A stretch of DNA of 64,000 nucleotides, from assembly GCF_000487995.2 (NCBI RefSeq), contig NZ_CP097562.1, forward strand, positions 1,857,001-1,921,000, read 5' to 3'. Position 1 is the stretch's first letter; every line of letters starts with the position of its first letter. This document shows, piece after piece, positions 1-8,041 of this stretch. Both the position numbers and the translations under genes were made by a program. The DNA comes from Mucispirillum schaedleri ASF457 (lineage in GTDB: Bacteria; Chrysiogenota; Deferribacteres; Deferribacterales; Mucispirillaceae). Under the pieces are notes generated by a model, which saw only the letters and a program-made list of their open reading frames with translations, searched no databases and was not told the DNA's origin.

Positions 1-665
1 CCAAGACCAATAGAACGCATACCAGCCTGAGCAGCTTTTTCTGGAGTTTCAAGCCTGTATAAATAATCTGCTTTTGGACCAGTCGGGTGAAATGCAGGAT
101 ATAAGTTTTCAATATAAGTTTCCTGAAACATTGTAAGCCCGTCCGCTCCTGCATTATGCAGCTCTTCATACTGTTCAAAAGTAAGAGACGGAACTTCTAT
201 TGAAATAAATGGAAAATATTCTGTGCATAGTTTTACAGACTGCAAAAGCATATCAAAAGAAAACTTTTTCATATTATCCCCGGTTACAAGAATAATATTT
301 TTTATACCAGATGAGGCAACTATTTCAGCTTCTTTTTTTATACTATCTAGTGATAATGCAACCCGCGGTATACTGTTTTTACGGTTAAAACCACAGTATA
401 TACAGCTGTTTGTGCAGAAGTTTGAAAGATATATTGGTGCATATATCCTGATAGTTTTACCAAATCGCTGTAAAGTAATATTGTGGGAAATTTCTGCCAT
501 TTCTTCTAAATAACTTTCTGATTTTGGGCTTAAAAGATATGCTAAATCTTTCTCTGTAAGTTTTTCTTTATAAAGAGCATTTTTTATATATTTTTCATCA
601 GCATTATATATTAAATCTTTTACATATTCATACGAGTATTTTTTAATAACTTCATAAAAACTCAT
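1..665 (-). CDS. thiH: ThiH, 2-iminoacetate synthase (C-terminus cut by window edge)
   Basis: Radical SAM tyrosine lyase that makes dehydroglycine (2-iminoacetate) for the thiazole ring of thiamine; it works with ThiG in the cytoplasm. The reverse strand is open from the ATG at 665 to the window edge, about 221 codons. The CX3CX2C iron-sulfur motif is present (CTNSCIYC, near residue 95, coded around 380-415), followed by the expected GFNR. The family is about 370 residues, so the C-terminal third lies outside the window. The ATG overlaps the last base of the thiG stop (TAATG), which indicates translational coupling in a thiG-thiH operon. The motif, the neighbour and the order all agree. Confidence 0.93.
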   Translation of the reverse strand, partial: MSFYEVIKKYSYEYVKDLIYNADEKYIKNALYKEKLTEKDLAYLLSPKSESYLEEMAEISHNITLQRFGKTIRIYAPIYLSNFCTNSCIYCGFNRKNSIPRVALSLDSIKKEAEIVASSGIKNIILVTGDNMKKFSFDMLLQSVKLCTEYFPFISIEVPSLTFEQYEELHNAGADGLTMFQETYIENLYPAFHPTGPKADYLYRLETPEKAAQAGMRSIGL

Positions 666-1441
666 TATAATATATCCTTTAATAATCCTTTAACAGGGCT
701 TGATGGATTTGCATAGTTAGAAACAGGGGCGGGGCATGCACTAACAGCAAGGCAGGCAGCCTGCACAGCATATTTAAAGGCTTCTGCCATTTTTACAGGG
801 TCAGCAGCAGCTGCTATTGCAGTATTTACAAGAACAGCATCAGCACCTAATTCTATTGCTTCTGCAGCATGGCTGGGAAGACCAAGACCAGCATCTATGA
901 CAACTGGAACAGACGCATTTTCTATAATTATTTTTACCATTTCTATAGTTTTTATTCCTTTATTTGTTCCAATAGGGGCAGCAAGCGGCATAACTGTAAC
1001 ACATCCTGCTTCTTCTAAATGTTTTGCTAAAACTGGGTCTGCATTGATATAAGGCATAACATTAAATCCATCTTTTACAAGTATTTCTGCAGCCTTTAAA
1101 GTTTCTACTGGGTCTGGCAGCAGATGATATGGGTCTGGTGTTACTTCTAATTTTATCCATGGCTCGCATCCTGCTGCACGGGCAAGTCGTGCAAGACGCA
1201 CTGCTTCTTCTGCATTAGATGCACCGGAAGTGTTTGGTAAAAGCAGATATTTATTTTTATCAATATGGTTTAATATATCATCATTATCGTCATTAATATC
1301 AACACGCCTTAGTGCAACAGTTACAATTTCAGCTTCTGAAGCATTTAATGCCTGCTCCATTATAACAGATGACTGGAATTTGCCAGTTCCAACCATAAGC
1401 CTGCTTTTAAACTGTCTGCCAGCTATTTTTAAATTATTCAT
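665..1441 (-). CDS. thiG: ThiG, thiazole synthase
   Basis: Condenses deoxyxylulose phosphate, dehydroglycine and ThiS thiocarboxylate into the thiazole phosphate of thiamine. It has 258 residues, the normal family length, with the Schiff-base lysine in [10 protein letters not shown] (Lys97) and the phosphate-binding glycine-rich segment [19 protein letters not shown] ribosome site lies just ahead of the ATG. It is coupled to thiH by a one-base stop/start overlap. Upstream, only 60 bases separate the start from an IS3-family element, so any former upstream genes (often thiS or thiF) or a distant promoter are no longer adjacent. The 60-base leader has TATAAT-like sequence but no convincing -35. 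Confidence 0.95.
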   Translation of the reverse strand: MNNLKIAGRQFKSRLMVGTGKFQSSVIMEQALNASEAEIVTVALRRVDINDDNDDILNHIDKNKYLLLPNTSGASNAEEAVRLARLARAAGCEPWIKLEVTPDPYHLLPDPVETLKAAEILVKDGFNVMPYINADPVLAKHLEEAGCVTVMPLAAPIGTNKGIKTIEMVKIIIENASVPVVIDAGLGLPSHAAEAIELGADAVLVNTAIAAAADPVKMAEAFKYAVQAACLAVSACPAPVSNYANPSSPVKGLLKDIL

Positions 1442-1524
1442 AATATCCTCAATAAAACATAATCAATCAATTATAATTTAATACATCTATAATAAATTGT
1501 CTGAACTTACCCAAAAATTTTGAA

Positions 1525-2325
1525 CTAAGCCACTAAATAAATTTCTTTTTCCTGTAAAGGTGTAAGTCCATTAGCTTTTATTCTGTAATTATTATAGAAA
1601 TCAATATATTTTTCAAGTTCATATTTAAACTGTTCTATATTTTTGAATTTGTTAATATAAACCAATTCACATTTTAAAGTAGCAAAGAAACTTTCCATAA
1701 CAGCATTATCATAGCAGTTGCCACGCCTTGACATACTCTGCTCTATATTATTTTCCTTTAATAACTTTCTAAATTGATTAGCCTGATATAATATACCCTG
1801 GTCTGAATGTATCATTAACCCTGTTGTATCTTTTGTTTTATCTATTGCCTGTTTTAAATTATCTATTACCATTTCTTCATTATTATATTTGCTTACACTG
1901 TATGCTGTTATTTCTCTGTTATACAAATCCATTATTGCTGATAAATACACCTTTTCATTATTAATTTTTATCTCTGCCACATCTGTTACCCATTTTAAAC
2001 ATGGTCTCTCACTTGTAAAGGCTCTGTTTAATTTATTGCTGCATATATGACTTACTCTGCCTTGTTTATACCTTTTCTTAACCCTGATTAGTGATGAAAT
2101 TTTTAGTTCTTTCATCAATTTATACACTGTCTTCCTGTCATAAGTATAACCCAGTTTCTCTAATACCTTTGATATTCTTGGATAACCATAAGTCTTGTTA
2201 GATTTTTCATATATTTCTAATATAGATGTCTTGACTTCTGCATATTTATCTAATGCAGCAGGCTTTTTAACATTATAATAGTAAGTGCTTCTTTTCATAT
2301 TACTCACAGACAACAGGATATCCAA
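1525..2325 (-). CDS. IS3-family transposase OrfB (DDE integrase)
   Basis: Catalytic part of the IS transposase. Residues 1-100 carry the HTH_21-like region (YGYPRIS), then an rve integrase core with the DDE residues visible in WVTDVAEI, MIHSDQG and AVMESFFATLK. The frame is open upstream of the nominal TTG start: in the -1 frame relative to orfA it reads EKAQIITALRLYYSLDILL, as expected for an OrfAB fusion made by frameshifting. A GAAAAAG slip site lies near 2361-2367, just before the orfA stop at 2352. The main product is therefore probably the fused transposase rather than free OrfB. Confidence 0.93.
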   Translation of the reverse strand: MDILLSVSNMKRSTYYYNVKKPAALDKYAEVKTSILEIYEKSNKTYGYPRISKVLEKLGYTYDRKTVYKLMKELKISSLIRVKKRYKQGRVSHICSNKLNRAFTSERPCLKWVTDVAEIKINNEKVYLSAIMDLYNREITAYSVSKYNNEEMVIDNLKQAIDKTKDTTGLMIHSDQGILYQANQFRKLLKENNIEQSMSRRGNCYDNAVMESFFATLKCELVYINKFKNIEQFKYELEKYIDFYNNYRIKANGLTPLQEKEIYLVA

Positions 2326-2351
2326 ACTGTAATACAGCCTTAATGCAGTTA

Positions 2352-2915
2352 TTATTTGTGCTTTTTCTGTTGAACTCTCTGTTCCTTTGACTGCATTAAG
2401 GCTTCCAGCTTTTTTAAATATGCATTCTCCGCTGACTTGTAATAAAGCTCTTTTTCAAGCTCTGATATTCTCTCTTTTAATTGTCTTACTTCTTCACTAT
2501 CATCTGATTTAGTGAGTTTAATATCAGTAGAGTTTGAGTGTTTACTCTTTTTACTGTTCGGGATATTCTTATCTGACATATTATCTCCAATAAACTTACT
2601 GCAAAACTTATTCCAGTCATATATTACTGATGCTGATGGTATATTAAAATATAGTGCTGTCTGCTCATAACTTAAATTATTTGATGCCTTATAAGTTAAC
2701 ACATTTAATTTAAAATCTCTACTATATTCATTGCGGGTAAAGCTATGATGTAAACTTGATTCGCCTGAATGCTTATATCTGTTATAGATATTACATATTA
2801 CTCCTTTATGAATTTTACAGCATCTTGATAATTCACTGGCACTCATTATACCGCTTTCTAAGACTGTTACTATAAACTTCTTAAACTCATAGCTGTATTT
2901 TCTTGCCATATACAC
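2352..2915 (-). CDS. IS3-family transposase OrfA (HTH protein)
   Basis: DNA-binding regulator half of the IS transposase, 187 residues. It has two predicted helix-turn-helix units (about residues 5-50 and 65-110) and a C-terminal coiled coil or leucine zipper (EEVRQLKERISELEKELY). This layout is that of IS150-group OrfA proteins. It ends in the codons AAA AAG CAC AAA TAA, and the AAAAAG run is where a -1 slip into orfB would occur. A second in-frame ATG (residue 3) has similar spacing to the weak ribosome site, so the exact start is uncertain. Confidence 0.9.
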   Translation of the reverse strand: MYMARKYSYEFKKFIVTVLESGIMSASELSRCCKIHKGVICNIYNRYKHSGESSLHHSFTRNEYSRDFKLNVLTYKASNNLSYEQTALYFNIPSASVIYDWNKFCSKFIGDNMSDKNIPNSKKSKHSNSTDIKLTKSDDSEEVRQLKERISELEKELYYKSAENAYLKKLEALMQSKEQRVQQKKHK

Positions 2916-2950
2916 TCCTTATATGGCTCGTCCAACTTTTTTGGGTAAGT

Positions 2951-4384
2951 TCAATTTGTAAACTGAGTTAAATCTGATAATTTTGTGTCTTTTGTTGCCG
3001 GACCGCTGTCTCTTACATTTACAGTAGTAACTCCAGAAATAAGTAAACCTGCTGTTGGGGTAGTTACTCCTGCCTGTTCTTCTCTAAACTCTACTGTTAA
3101 GCTGCCATAATCTACAACACCTGTTTTTGGGTCCATTGTAGCTATATGGTATTTTACTTCATTATAGTCAATTTTTTCATCACCATTATCTGCTTTAACT
3201 AAACTGCCTGCTGCAGAAAATGTTAATACTGGTCCGTTATCTATCTGTAATGAGCCAGAGCCACTTGCTGCCCCATTAAATGCTGTAGAATTTGCATCAA
3301 ATATTGATACTATTTTATCTCCCGGCTGTATTGTTGAACCAGCACCCGGAAATCTTAATGTCATTTGTGCACTTGCACCACCTGCTGGAACATCACCAAG
3401 GTTTAAAGTAACTATTGCTGTATCACTAGCTGTAGCTGTTGCTTCTACCCATGCACTCATTTTACCAGTTTTACTATCCATATAACGATAGCGATATGTA
3501 AAACCAGCACTTACTGTGCCATTTGTAGTATCTACAATTTCCATTTCATAATAGCCAGACATTATGTTGTCACCATTTGTAAATGTAGCTGATGATACTC
3601 TCCAGTTAGACTGAGTGCCTGCTGCACCATGATAAGTCTGCATAGCAGATAATGTATGAGCAGCGTTTGATGCGTCATCAATTGTATCTGTCTGACCTTT
3701 CACAGTTATTGACATACCAGCAGTATTTGTAACAGGTATATTGTTTGGCTCTCTTACACTTGTAACAGATGCTGAAGCTGGGTTTGCATTAGTTACTTCT
3801 GATACTAATACACCTTCTTTTACCTGCATAATTTGTGATTTATATACATTATTTTGTCCCGGCTGCACTGATGAATCTACTTTATAGTTACCTTCTGCAA
3901 CTTCTGGACCTTTAATTACTGCACCTAAATATTTTTCTGTGGAGCTCCATAAAGCGGTGCCGCTTCCGTCAAGCAGTTTTTTAGTATTAAATTCTGATGT
4001 TTGAGAAATACGGTTTATTTCATCTTTTAACTGGTCTACTTCTAACTGTAACATTTCTCTGTCGTTAGTTGTATAAGTGCCATTACCTGCCTGAACTGCA
4101 AGTTCACGCATACGCTGAAGCATAGAAGTAACAGATGCCATTGCACCTTCAGCAGTTTGCAGGTAAGAAATACCGTCTTGAGCATTCATACTTGCTCTTT
4201 TCATACCGCTGATTTGACCGCGTAATTTTTCTGATATTGCCAGTCCTGAAGCGTCATCTGCTGCTGTATTTATTCTTAATCCTGAGGATAATCTTTGTAA
4301 TGATTTCGTTTGTGCATTATTTGCAATGTTTAAATATTTCTGTGCACCTAAGCTGGTCACATTATTATAAATTGATAAAGCCAT
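2951..4384 (-). pseudogene. fliC: Flagellin, C-terminally truncated at the IS element
   Basis: Residues 1-150 are a classic flagellin D0/D1 region (MALSIYNNVTSLGAQ, NKTLQRLSSG-like LQRLSSGLRINTAADDASG, ELAVQAGNGTYT). After this comes a long variable central domain of Ser/Thr/Gly-rich beta character. The frame then runs to the first base of the IS, whose terminal TGA is the stop codon. The C-terminal D1/D0 helices (about 90-100 residues) needed for export and polymerisation are absent, and the 60 bases beyond the IS do not encode them. The intact flagellin would have been close to 570 residues. A strong GGAGG site (near 4390) precedes the ATG. The product should not build a filament; another flagellin gene elsewhere is likely if the cell is motile. 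Confidence 0.88.
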
Positions 4385-4714
4385 GTCATACCTCCGTGTA
4401 AGTGCTTTACTGCGGGGCTTCCTTGCCCGAAATTCCTGTTGTAACTCTTTTTAATTTAAAATTTGTCCTTGCATTTTGGTCGGTTATGATTTCTTGGATT
4501 TTTAAGAAATCTTATAAATCGCTTTTCTCATAATGTCTTCTCCTTGGTCTTATGACCAGTTTGTCGACATACGATTTAAAAGATTAGTGATTTTTCGTCA
4601 TGCCGACCTGATTGTTTCAGTATCTTCTTTTTATAAGGAAGCTTCTCTTAAGTCTGCTGATGCCTTTGGAGGTCAAAAGCGACCTGTTTGTTAGAGTAAG
4701 CTCCTTCATAAGCT
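4385..4714 (-). promoter_or_regulatory. Long flagellin mRNA leader with hairpins
   Basis: If the sigma28-like promoter at 4715-4742 is used, the flagellin message has a leader of about 320 bases. It contains small hairpins, for example TGGTC-ATAA-GACCA (4545-4558), an AGGTC/GACCT pair near 4670-4685, and GGGC-AAGGAA-GCCC about 4416-4429. The first hairpin is directly followed by AAGGAGA and a nine-codon reading frame (4531-4502, MRKAIYKIS). The role is unknown; an RNA-level control of flagellin translation is a guess. No gene of ordinary length lies here. Confidence 0.4.
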
Positions 4715-4742
4715 ATATCGTCAAATAGATTATAAAACTTTA
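4715..4742 (-). promoter_or_regulatory. Sigma28-like flagellar promoter
   Basis: On the reverse strand TAAAGTTT (4742-4735) is followed after 12 bases by GACGATAT (4722-4715). The enterobacterial sigma28 (FliA) consensus is TAAAGTTT, 11 bases, GCCGATAA, so the match is close but for one spacer base and two -10 bases. Its position upstream of a flagellin gene supports it. Confidence 0.55.
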
Positions 4743-4901
4743 GAAAAAATTTAATATTTTTTAAATTTCTTCTTTTTATTCTTTTTCTAATGCTTTCTTA
4801 TAGATATTATCGGCATAATAAAAAATATCTTTATATAAAACTATCATTTTTCTAGAATATTTTTTTTATATATAGTATATAGATATATTATGAGGTGATA
4901 T

Positions 4902-6272
4902 ATGCTTACTGTTATTATACTTGCAGCTGGTAAAGGCACTAGAATGAAATCAGAAAATCCAAAAGTTTTATTTAGTGCTGCCGGCAAACCTATGATAGAT
5001 TATTCAATAGATTTAAGCAGACAGTTAAACCCAGAAAGAATTGTTGTTGTAACTGGTGCCGGTGCTGAAAAAGTAAGAGAACATTTACAAAATTCATCAG
5101 TTGAATTTGCCACTCAAAAAGAGCAGCACGGCACAGCTGATGCAGTAATGGCAGCTATTGATTTTATTTCTGATAAAGGCAAAACATTAATTTTATGCGG
5201 CGATATGCCTTTGATGAAATATGATACTTTAAATAATTTCATAAATACTGTAAAACAGGATATAGCTTTTATAAGTGTAAAAATGAAAAACCCAAAAGGA
5301 TATGGCAGAATTGTCCGCTCATCAAACGGCTCTGTTTTAAAAATAGTTGAAGAAAAAGATGCCAATGACAATGAAAAGAAAATAAATGAAGTAAATACTG
5401 GTGTTTATTTATGCTCATCTACTGAATTAAAAAAACGGCTTATGAATATAAATAATAATAATGCTCAAAATGAATATTATTTAACAGATATTGTTAATGG
5501 CGGTGCAGAAGCATTTTTAGCAGATAATGAAATGGAGTTTTTAGGTGTTAATGACAGAGTGCAGTTAAGCTTTGCTTCAAAAATACTCTGGAAAGAACGA
5601 GCAGAATCTTATATGAAAGATGGCGTTTCTATTATAGACCCATCATCAGTATATATTGATTTAGATGTTATCATCGGCAAAGATACTATGATATATCCAA
5701 ATGTATTTATAGAAAACGGCTCTCGTATAGAAAAAAATGTTATTATTCGTTCAGGATGCAGGCTTAACAAAGCTGTTATAGAAGAAAATGTTGAAATTAA
5801 AGATAATTCATTAATAGAAGATTCTTTTGTAGGTGCATTTTCATCAGTCGGACCTATGGCTCATCTTCGCCCCGGCTCTCATTTAGCAGGTGAAAATAAA
5901 ATAGGCAATTTTGTTGAACTTAAAAAAGCCACTATGGGTAAAGGCTCAAAAGCAAGCCATTTAACTTATTTAGGTGATTCAGAGTTAGGCGAAAATGTAA
6001 ATATTGGCTGCGGCACGATTACATGCAATTATGATGGCTTTAATAAATATAAAACTATCATAGGTAATAATGTCTTTGTTGGCAGTGATACTCAGTTTGT
6101 AGCACCTGTTACTGTTGGAGATAATGTATTAATCGCAGCAGGCAGCACTATCACAAAAGATATTAATACAAATGATTTAGCAATAGCCAGAACACAGCAG
6201 TTAAACATTGAAAATAAAGGCAAAGAAATAATGGAAATAAATAAAGCCAAAAAAAATAGTAAAGGTAAATAA
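4902..6272 (+). CDS. glmU: GlmU, bifunctional UDP-GlcNAc pyrophosphorylase / GlcN-1-P acetyltransferase
   Basis: Makes UDP-N-acetylglucosamine for peptidoglycan and LPS in the cytoplasm. It has 456 residues, the usual length. The N-terminal uridyltransferase domain has the LAAGKGTRM loop (residues 7-15), and GTADAV and NEYYLTD follow. The C-terminal half is a left-handed beta helix of hexapeptide repeats with the acetyltransferase signatures RPGSHLAG, GNFVELKK and GCGTITCNYDG. A GAGGTG site sits 6 bases ahead of the ATG, and AT-rich TATAGTATAT-like sequence precedes it. The ClC gene starts 3 bases after the stop, so the two are probably cotranscribed. Confidence 0.97.
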   Translation: MLTVIILAAGKGTRMKSENPKVLFSAAGKPMIDYSIDLSRQLNPERIVVVTGAGAEKVREHLQNSSVEFATQKEQHGTADAVMAAIDFISDKGKTLILCGDMPLMKYDTLNNFINTVKQDIAFISVKMKNPKGYGRIVRSSNGSVLKIVEEKDANDNEKKINEVNTGVYLCSSTELKKRLMNINNNNAQNEYYLTDIVNGGAEAFLADNEMEFLGVNDRVQLSFASKILWKERAESYMKDGVSIIDPSSVYIDLDVIIGKDTMIYPNVFIENGSRIEKNVIIRSGCRLNKAVIEENVEIKDNSLIEDSFVGAFSSVGPMAHLRPGSHLAGENKIGNFVELKKATMGKGSKASHLTYLGDSELGENVNIGCGTITCNYDGFNKYKTIIGNNVFVGSDTQFVAPVTVGDNVLIAAGSTITKDINTNDLAIARTQQLNIENKGKEIMEINKAKKNSKGK

Positions 6273-6275
6273 ACC

Positions 6276-8030
6276 TTGAAAATAAGAAGTTATTTCAGCT
6301 TAAAATTCAGCAGCCTGATTACAAAATATGAAGATGTTGTGATAATTGCTGTAGCTGTTGCAATAGGTATGGCAGCAGGTGTTGGAAATATAATATTTAG
6401 AACACTTATTCATTTTCTGCAGAAAAATCTATACAGTGTTGAAAGTGAAGTTATGCTTTATAATCTGCAGGATACTGCTAAATGGAAACTGATATTAATT
6501 CCAGCATTAGGCGGCTTGGCTGTTGGGCTCATTACTACACTTTTTAAATCGAATGTTCATTCTGTGGCTGATGTTATAAAATCAATATCGCTGCATAGAA
6601 CATTATCTCCCGTAACTGCTGTGCTGAAAACTATAACTTCTGCTATAACTCTTGGCACAGGCGGTTCAGCTGGCAGAGAAGGTCCTATTGTGATGATTGG
6701 TGCCTCTCTTGGCTCTGCTGTTGGTCAGTTTTTCAAATTTTCTCACACAAGAATAAGCAGTGCAACTGCATGCGGAGCAGCCGGTGGTATTGCTGCCACA
6801 TTTAATGCACCTATGGGTGGAGCAATGTTTGCAGCAGAAGTGCTGCTTGGAAAATATGGTGTTAGAACATTCAGCCCGCTGATTATTTCTGCTGTCACTG
6901 CCACAGTTATAAGCCGTGCTTATTTTGGCGATGAAATAACTATTCAATCCCCAGATTATGTTTTAAAAAGTGCAGCAGAACTGCCCCTTTATGCCATTAT
7001 GGGTATATTTATTGCATTAATAAGTGTGTTTTTTATAAGATTTTTCTATAAAGTTAGTGATGCTTTTGCATTTCTGCCTCTTCCAAAATGGCTGAAACCT
7101 GCCATAGGCGGACTTTTAATGGGCATACTTGGTGCATTCTGCATAAATATTATGGGTGTAGGTTATGGCACTATTATTGAAATCCTGCAGAATAAAATAC
7201 CATGGTATATATTAATAGTATTCGTATTTTTAAAAATTGTAGCAACATCCCTTACACTAGGCTCTGGCGGTTCAGGTGGTCAGCTTGTGCCAAGCCTTTT
7301 TATAGGGGCAGCAGCTGGCGGCTTTTTTGGCGGACTTATGCAGTATATTTTTCCAAGCATTGCAGGCAACCCTGAAACATATGCACTTGTTGGCATGGGT
7401 GCTATGCTTGCAGCCGTTATTCGTGCACCTATTACATCTATATTAATACTTTTTGAAATAACTCAAAGTTATCATATTGTGCTTCCTGTAATGATTACAT
7501 GTATTATAGCTAATATGATTTCTGCCAGCATTGAAAAGGATAGTATTTTTACATGGACTTTAACCCGTGCAGGCTTTAATATTAACCATGGTATAGACAA
7601 AAGCATACTTGAATCAGTAAAAGTAAAAGATATTATGCTTACAGATATTATTGCATTTAATGATAACACATCTATTCTTGATATAAAAAAATCTATTGAA
7701 AAAAAACCACATGCTTATTTTCCTGTTGTAAATGATGAAGGATACTTAACAGGTGTTATATCCTTAAATGATTTAAAGGAAGAGATTTTCAGCGGAAAAA
7801 ATTTGGAAACTACATTAGCAAAAGACTTTGGTGCAAGACGGAATATAATCACAGTATCACCTGAGGAAACTCTGGAACAGGCAATGAGAGATTTTGGTAT
7901 TAAAGAAGTTGGCGACCTGCCTGTTGTAGAAATAGAAGAAAAAGGTATGAAACTTGTAGGACTTTTAAGAAGAAGCGATATTATTATTGCTTATAATAAA
8001 AAAGTTGTAGATTTTGAGCCTGATAAATAA
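6276..8030 (+). CDS. ClC-type chloride channel or Cl-/H+ antiporter with CBS pair
   Basis: Inner-membrane ClC protein, 584 residues. The N-terminal 430 residues are hydrophobic helices with the anion-path motifs GTGGSAGREGP (gating glutamate Glu135), FNAPMGGAMFAAE (the glutamate position associated with proton coupling in antiporters) and GSGGSGGQLVPSLFIGAA. Residues about 445-575 form two CBS domains, a cytoplasmic adenine-nucleotide sensing pair. The start is TTG, with AAAGG about 10 bases upstream; no ATG fits the family start better. Presence of both glutamates favours exchange over channel activity, but this is family inference. Confidence 0.93.
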   Translation: MKIRSYFSLKFSSLITKYEDVVIIAVAVAIGMAAGVGNIIFRTLIHFLQKNLYSVESEVMLYNLQDTAKWKLILIPALGGLAVGLITTLFKSNVHSVADVIKSISLHRTLSPVTAVLKTITSAITLGTGGSAGREGPIVMIGASLGSAVGQFFKFSHTRISSATACGAAGGIAATFNAPMGGAMFAAEVLLGKYGVRTFSPLIISAVTATVISRAYFGDEITIQSPDYVLKSAAELPLYAIMGIFIALISVFFIRFFYKVSDAFAFLPLPKWLKPAIGGLLMGILGAFCINIMGVGYGTIIEILQNKIPWYILIVFVFLKIVATSLTLGSGGSGGQLVPSLFIGAAAGGFFGGLMQYIFPSIAGNPETYALVGMGAMLAAVIRAPITSILILFEITQSYHIVLPVMITCIIANMISASIEKDSIFTWTLTRAGFNINHGIDKSILESVKVKDIMLTDIIAFNDNTSILDIKKSIEKKPHAYFPVVNDEGYLTGVISLNDLKEEIFSGKNLETTLAKDFGARRNIITVSPEETLEQAMRDFGIKEVGDLPVVEIEEKGMKLVGLLRRSDIIIAYNKKVVDFEPDK

Positions 8031-8041
8031 GGAGGCATAAT

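Larger units (their letters stand above)
1502..2953 (-). mobile_element. IS3-family (IS150-like) insertion sequence
   Basis: A 1452-bp element bounded by imperfect inverted repeats of about 30 bases. Both ends begin TGAACTTACCCAAAAA on the outward-facing strand, giving the TG...CA termini usual for IS3. It holds two overlapping-phase genes, an HTH orfA (2352-2915) and a DDE orfB (1525-2325). Flanks are TTGTC on the left and ATTTG on the right, so no 3-4 bp target duplication is visible. The right end supplies the stop codon of the truncated flagellin. Both genes look intact, so the copy may be active. IS-end-like fragments also occur at 11031-11050, 12979-12995 and 21822-21842. Confidence 0.95.

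Noticed and set aside
223-513. Plus-strand reading frame inside thiH
   Set aside because: It is antisense to a well-matched radical SAM gene; no ribosome site or family likeness.
4502-4531. Leader peptide gene before flagellin
   Set aside because: Nine codons with a fair ribosome site, but no conservation can be judged here; kept only as a note within the leader.
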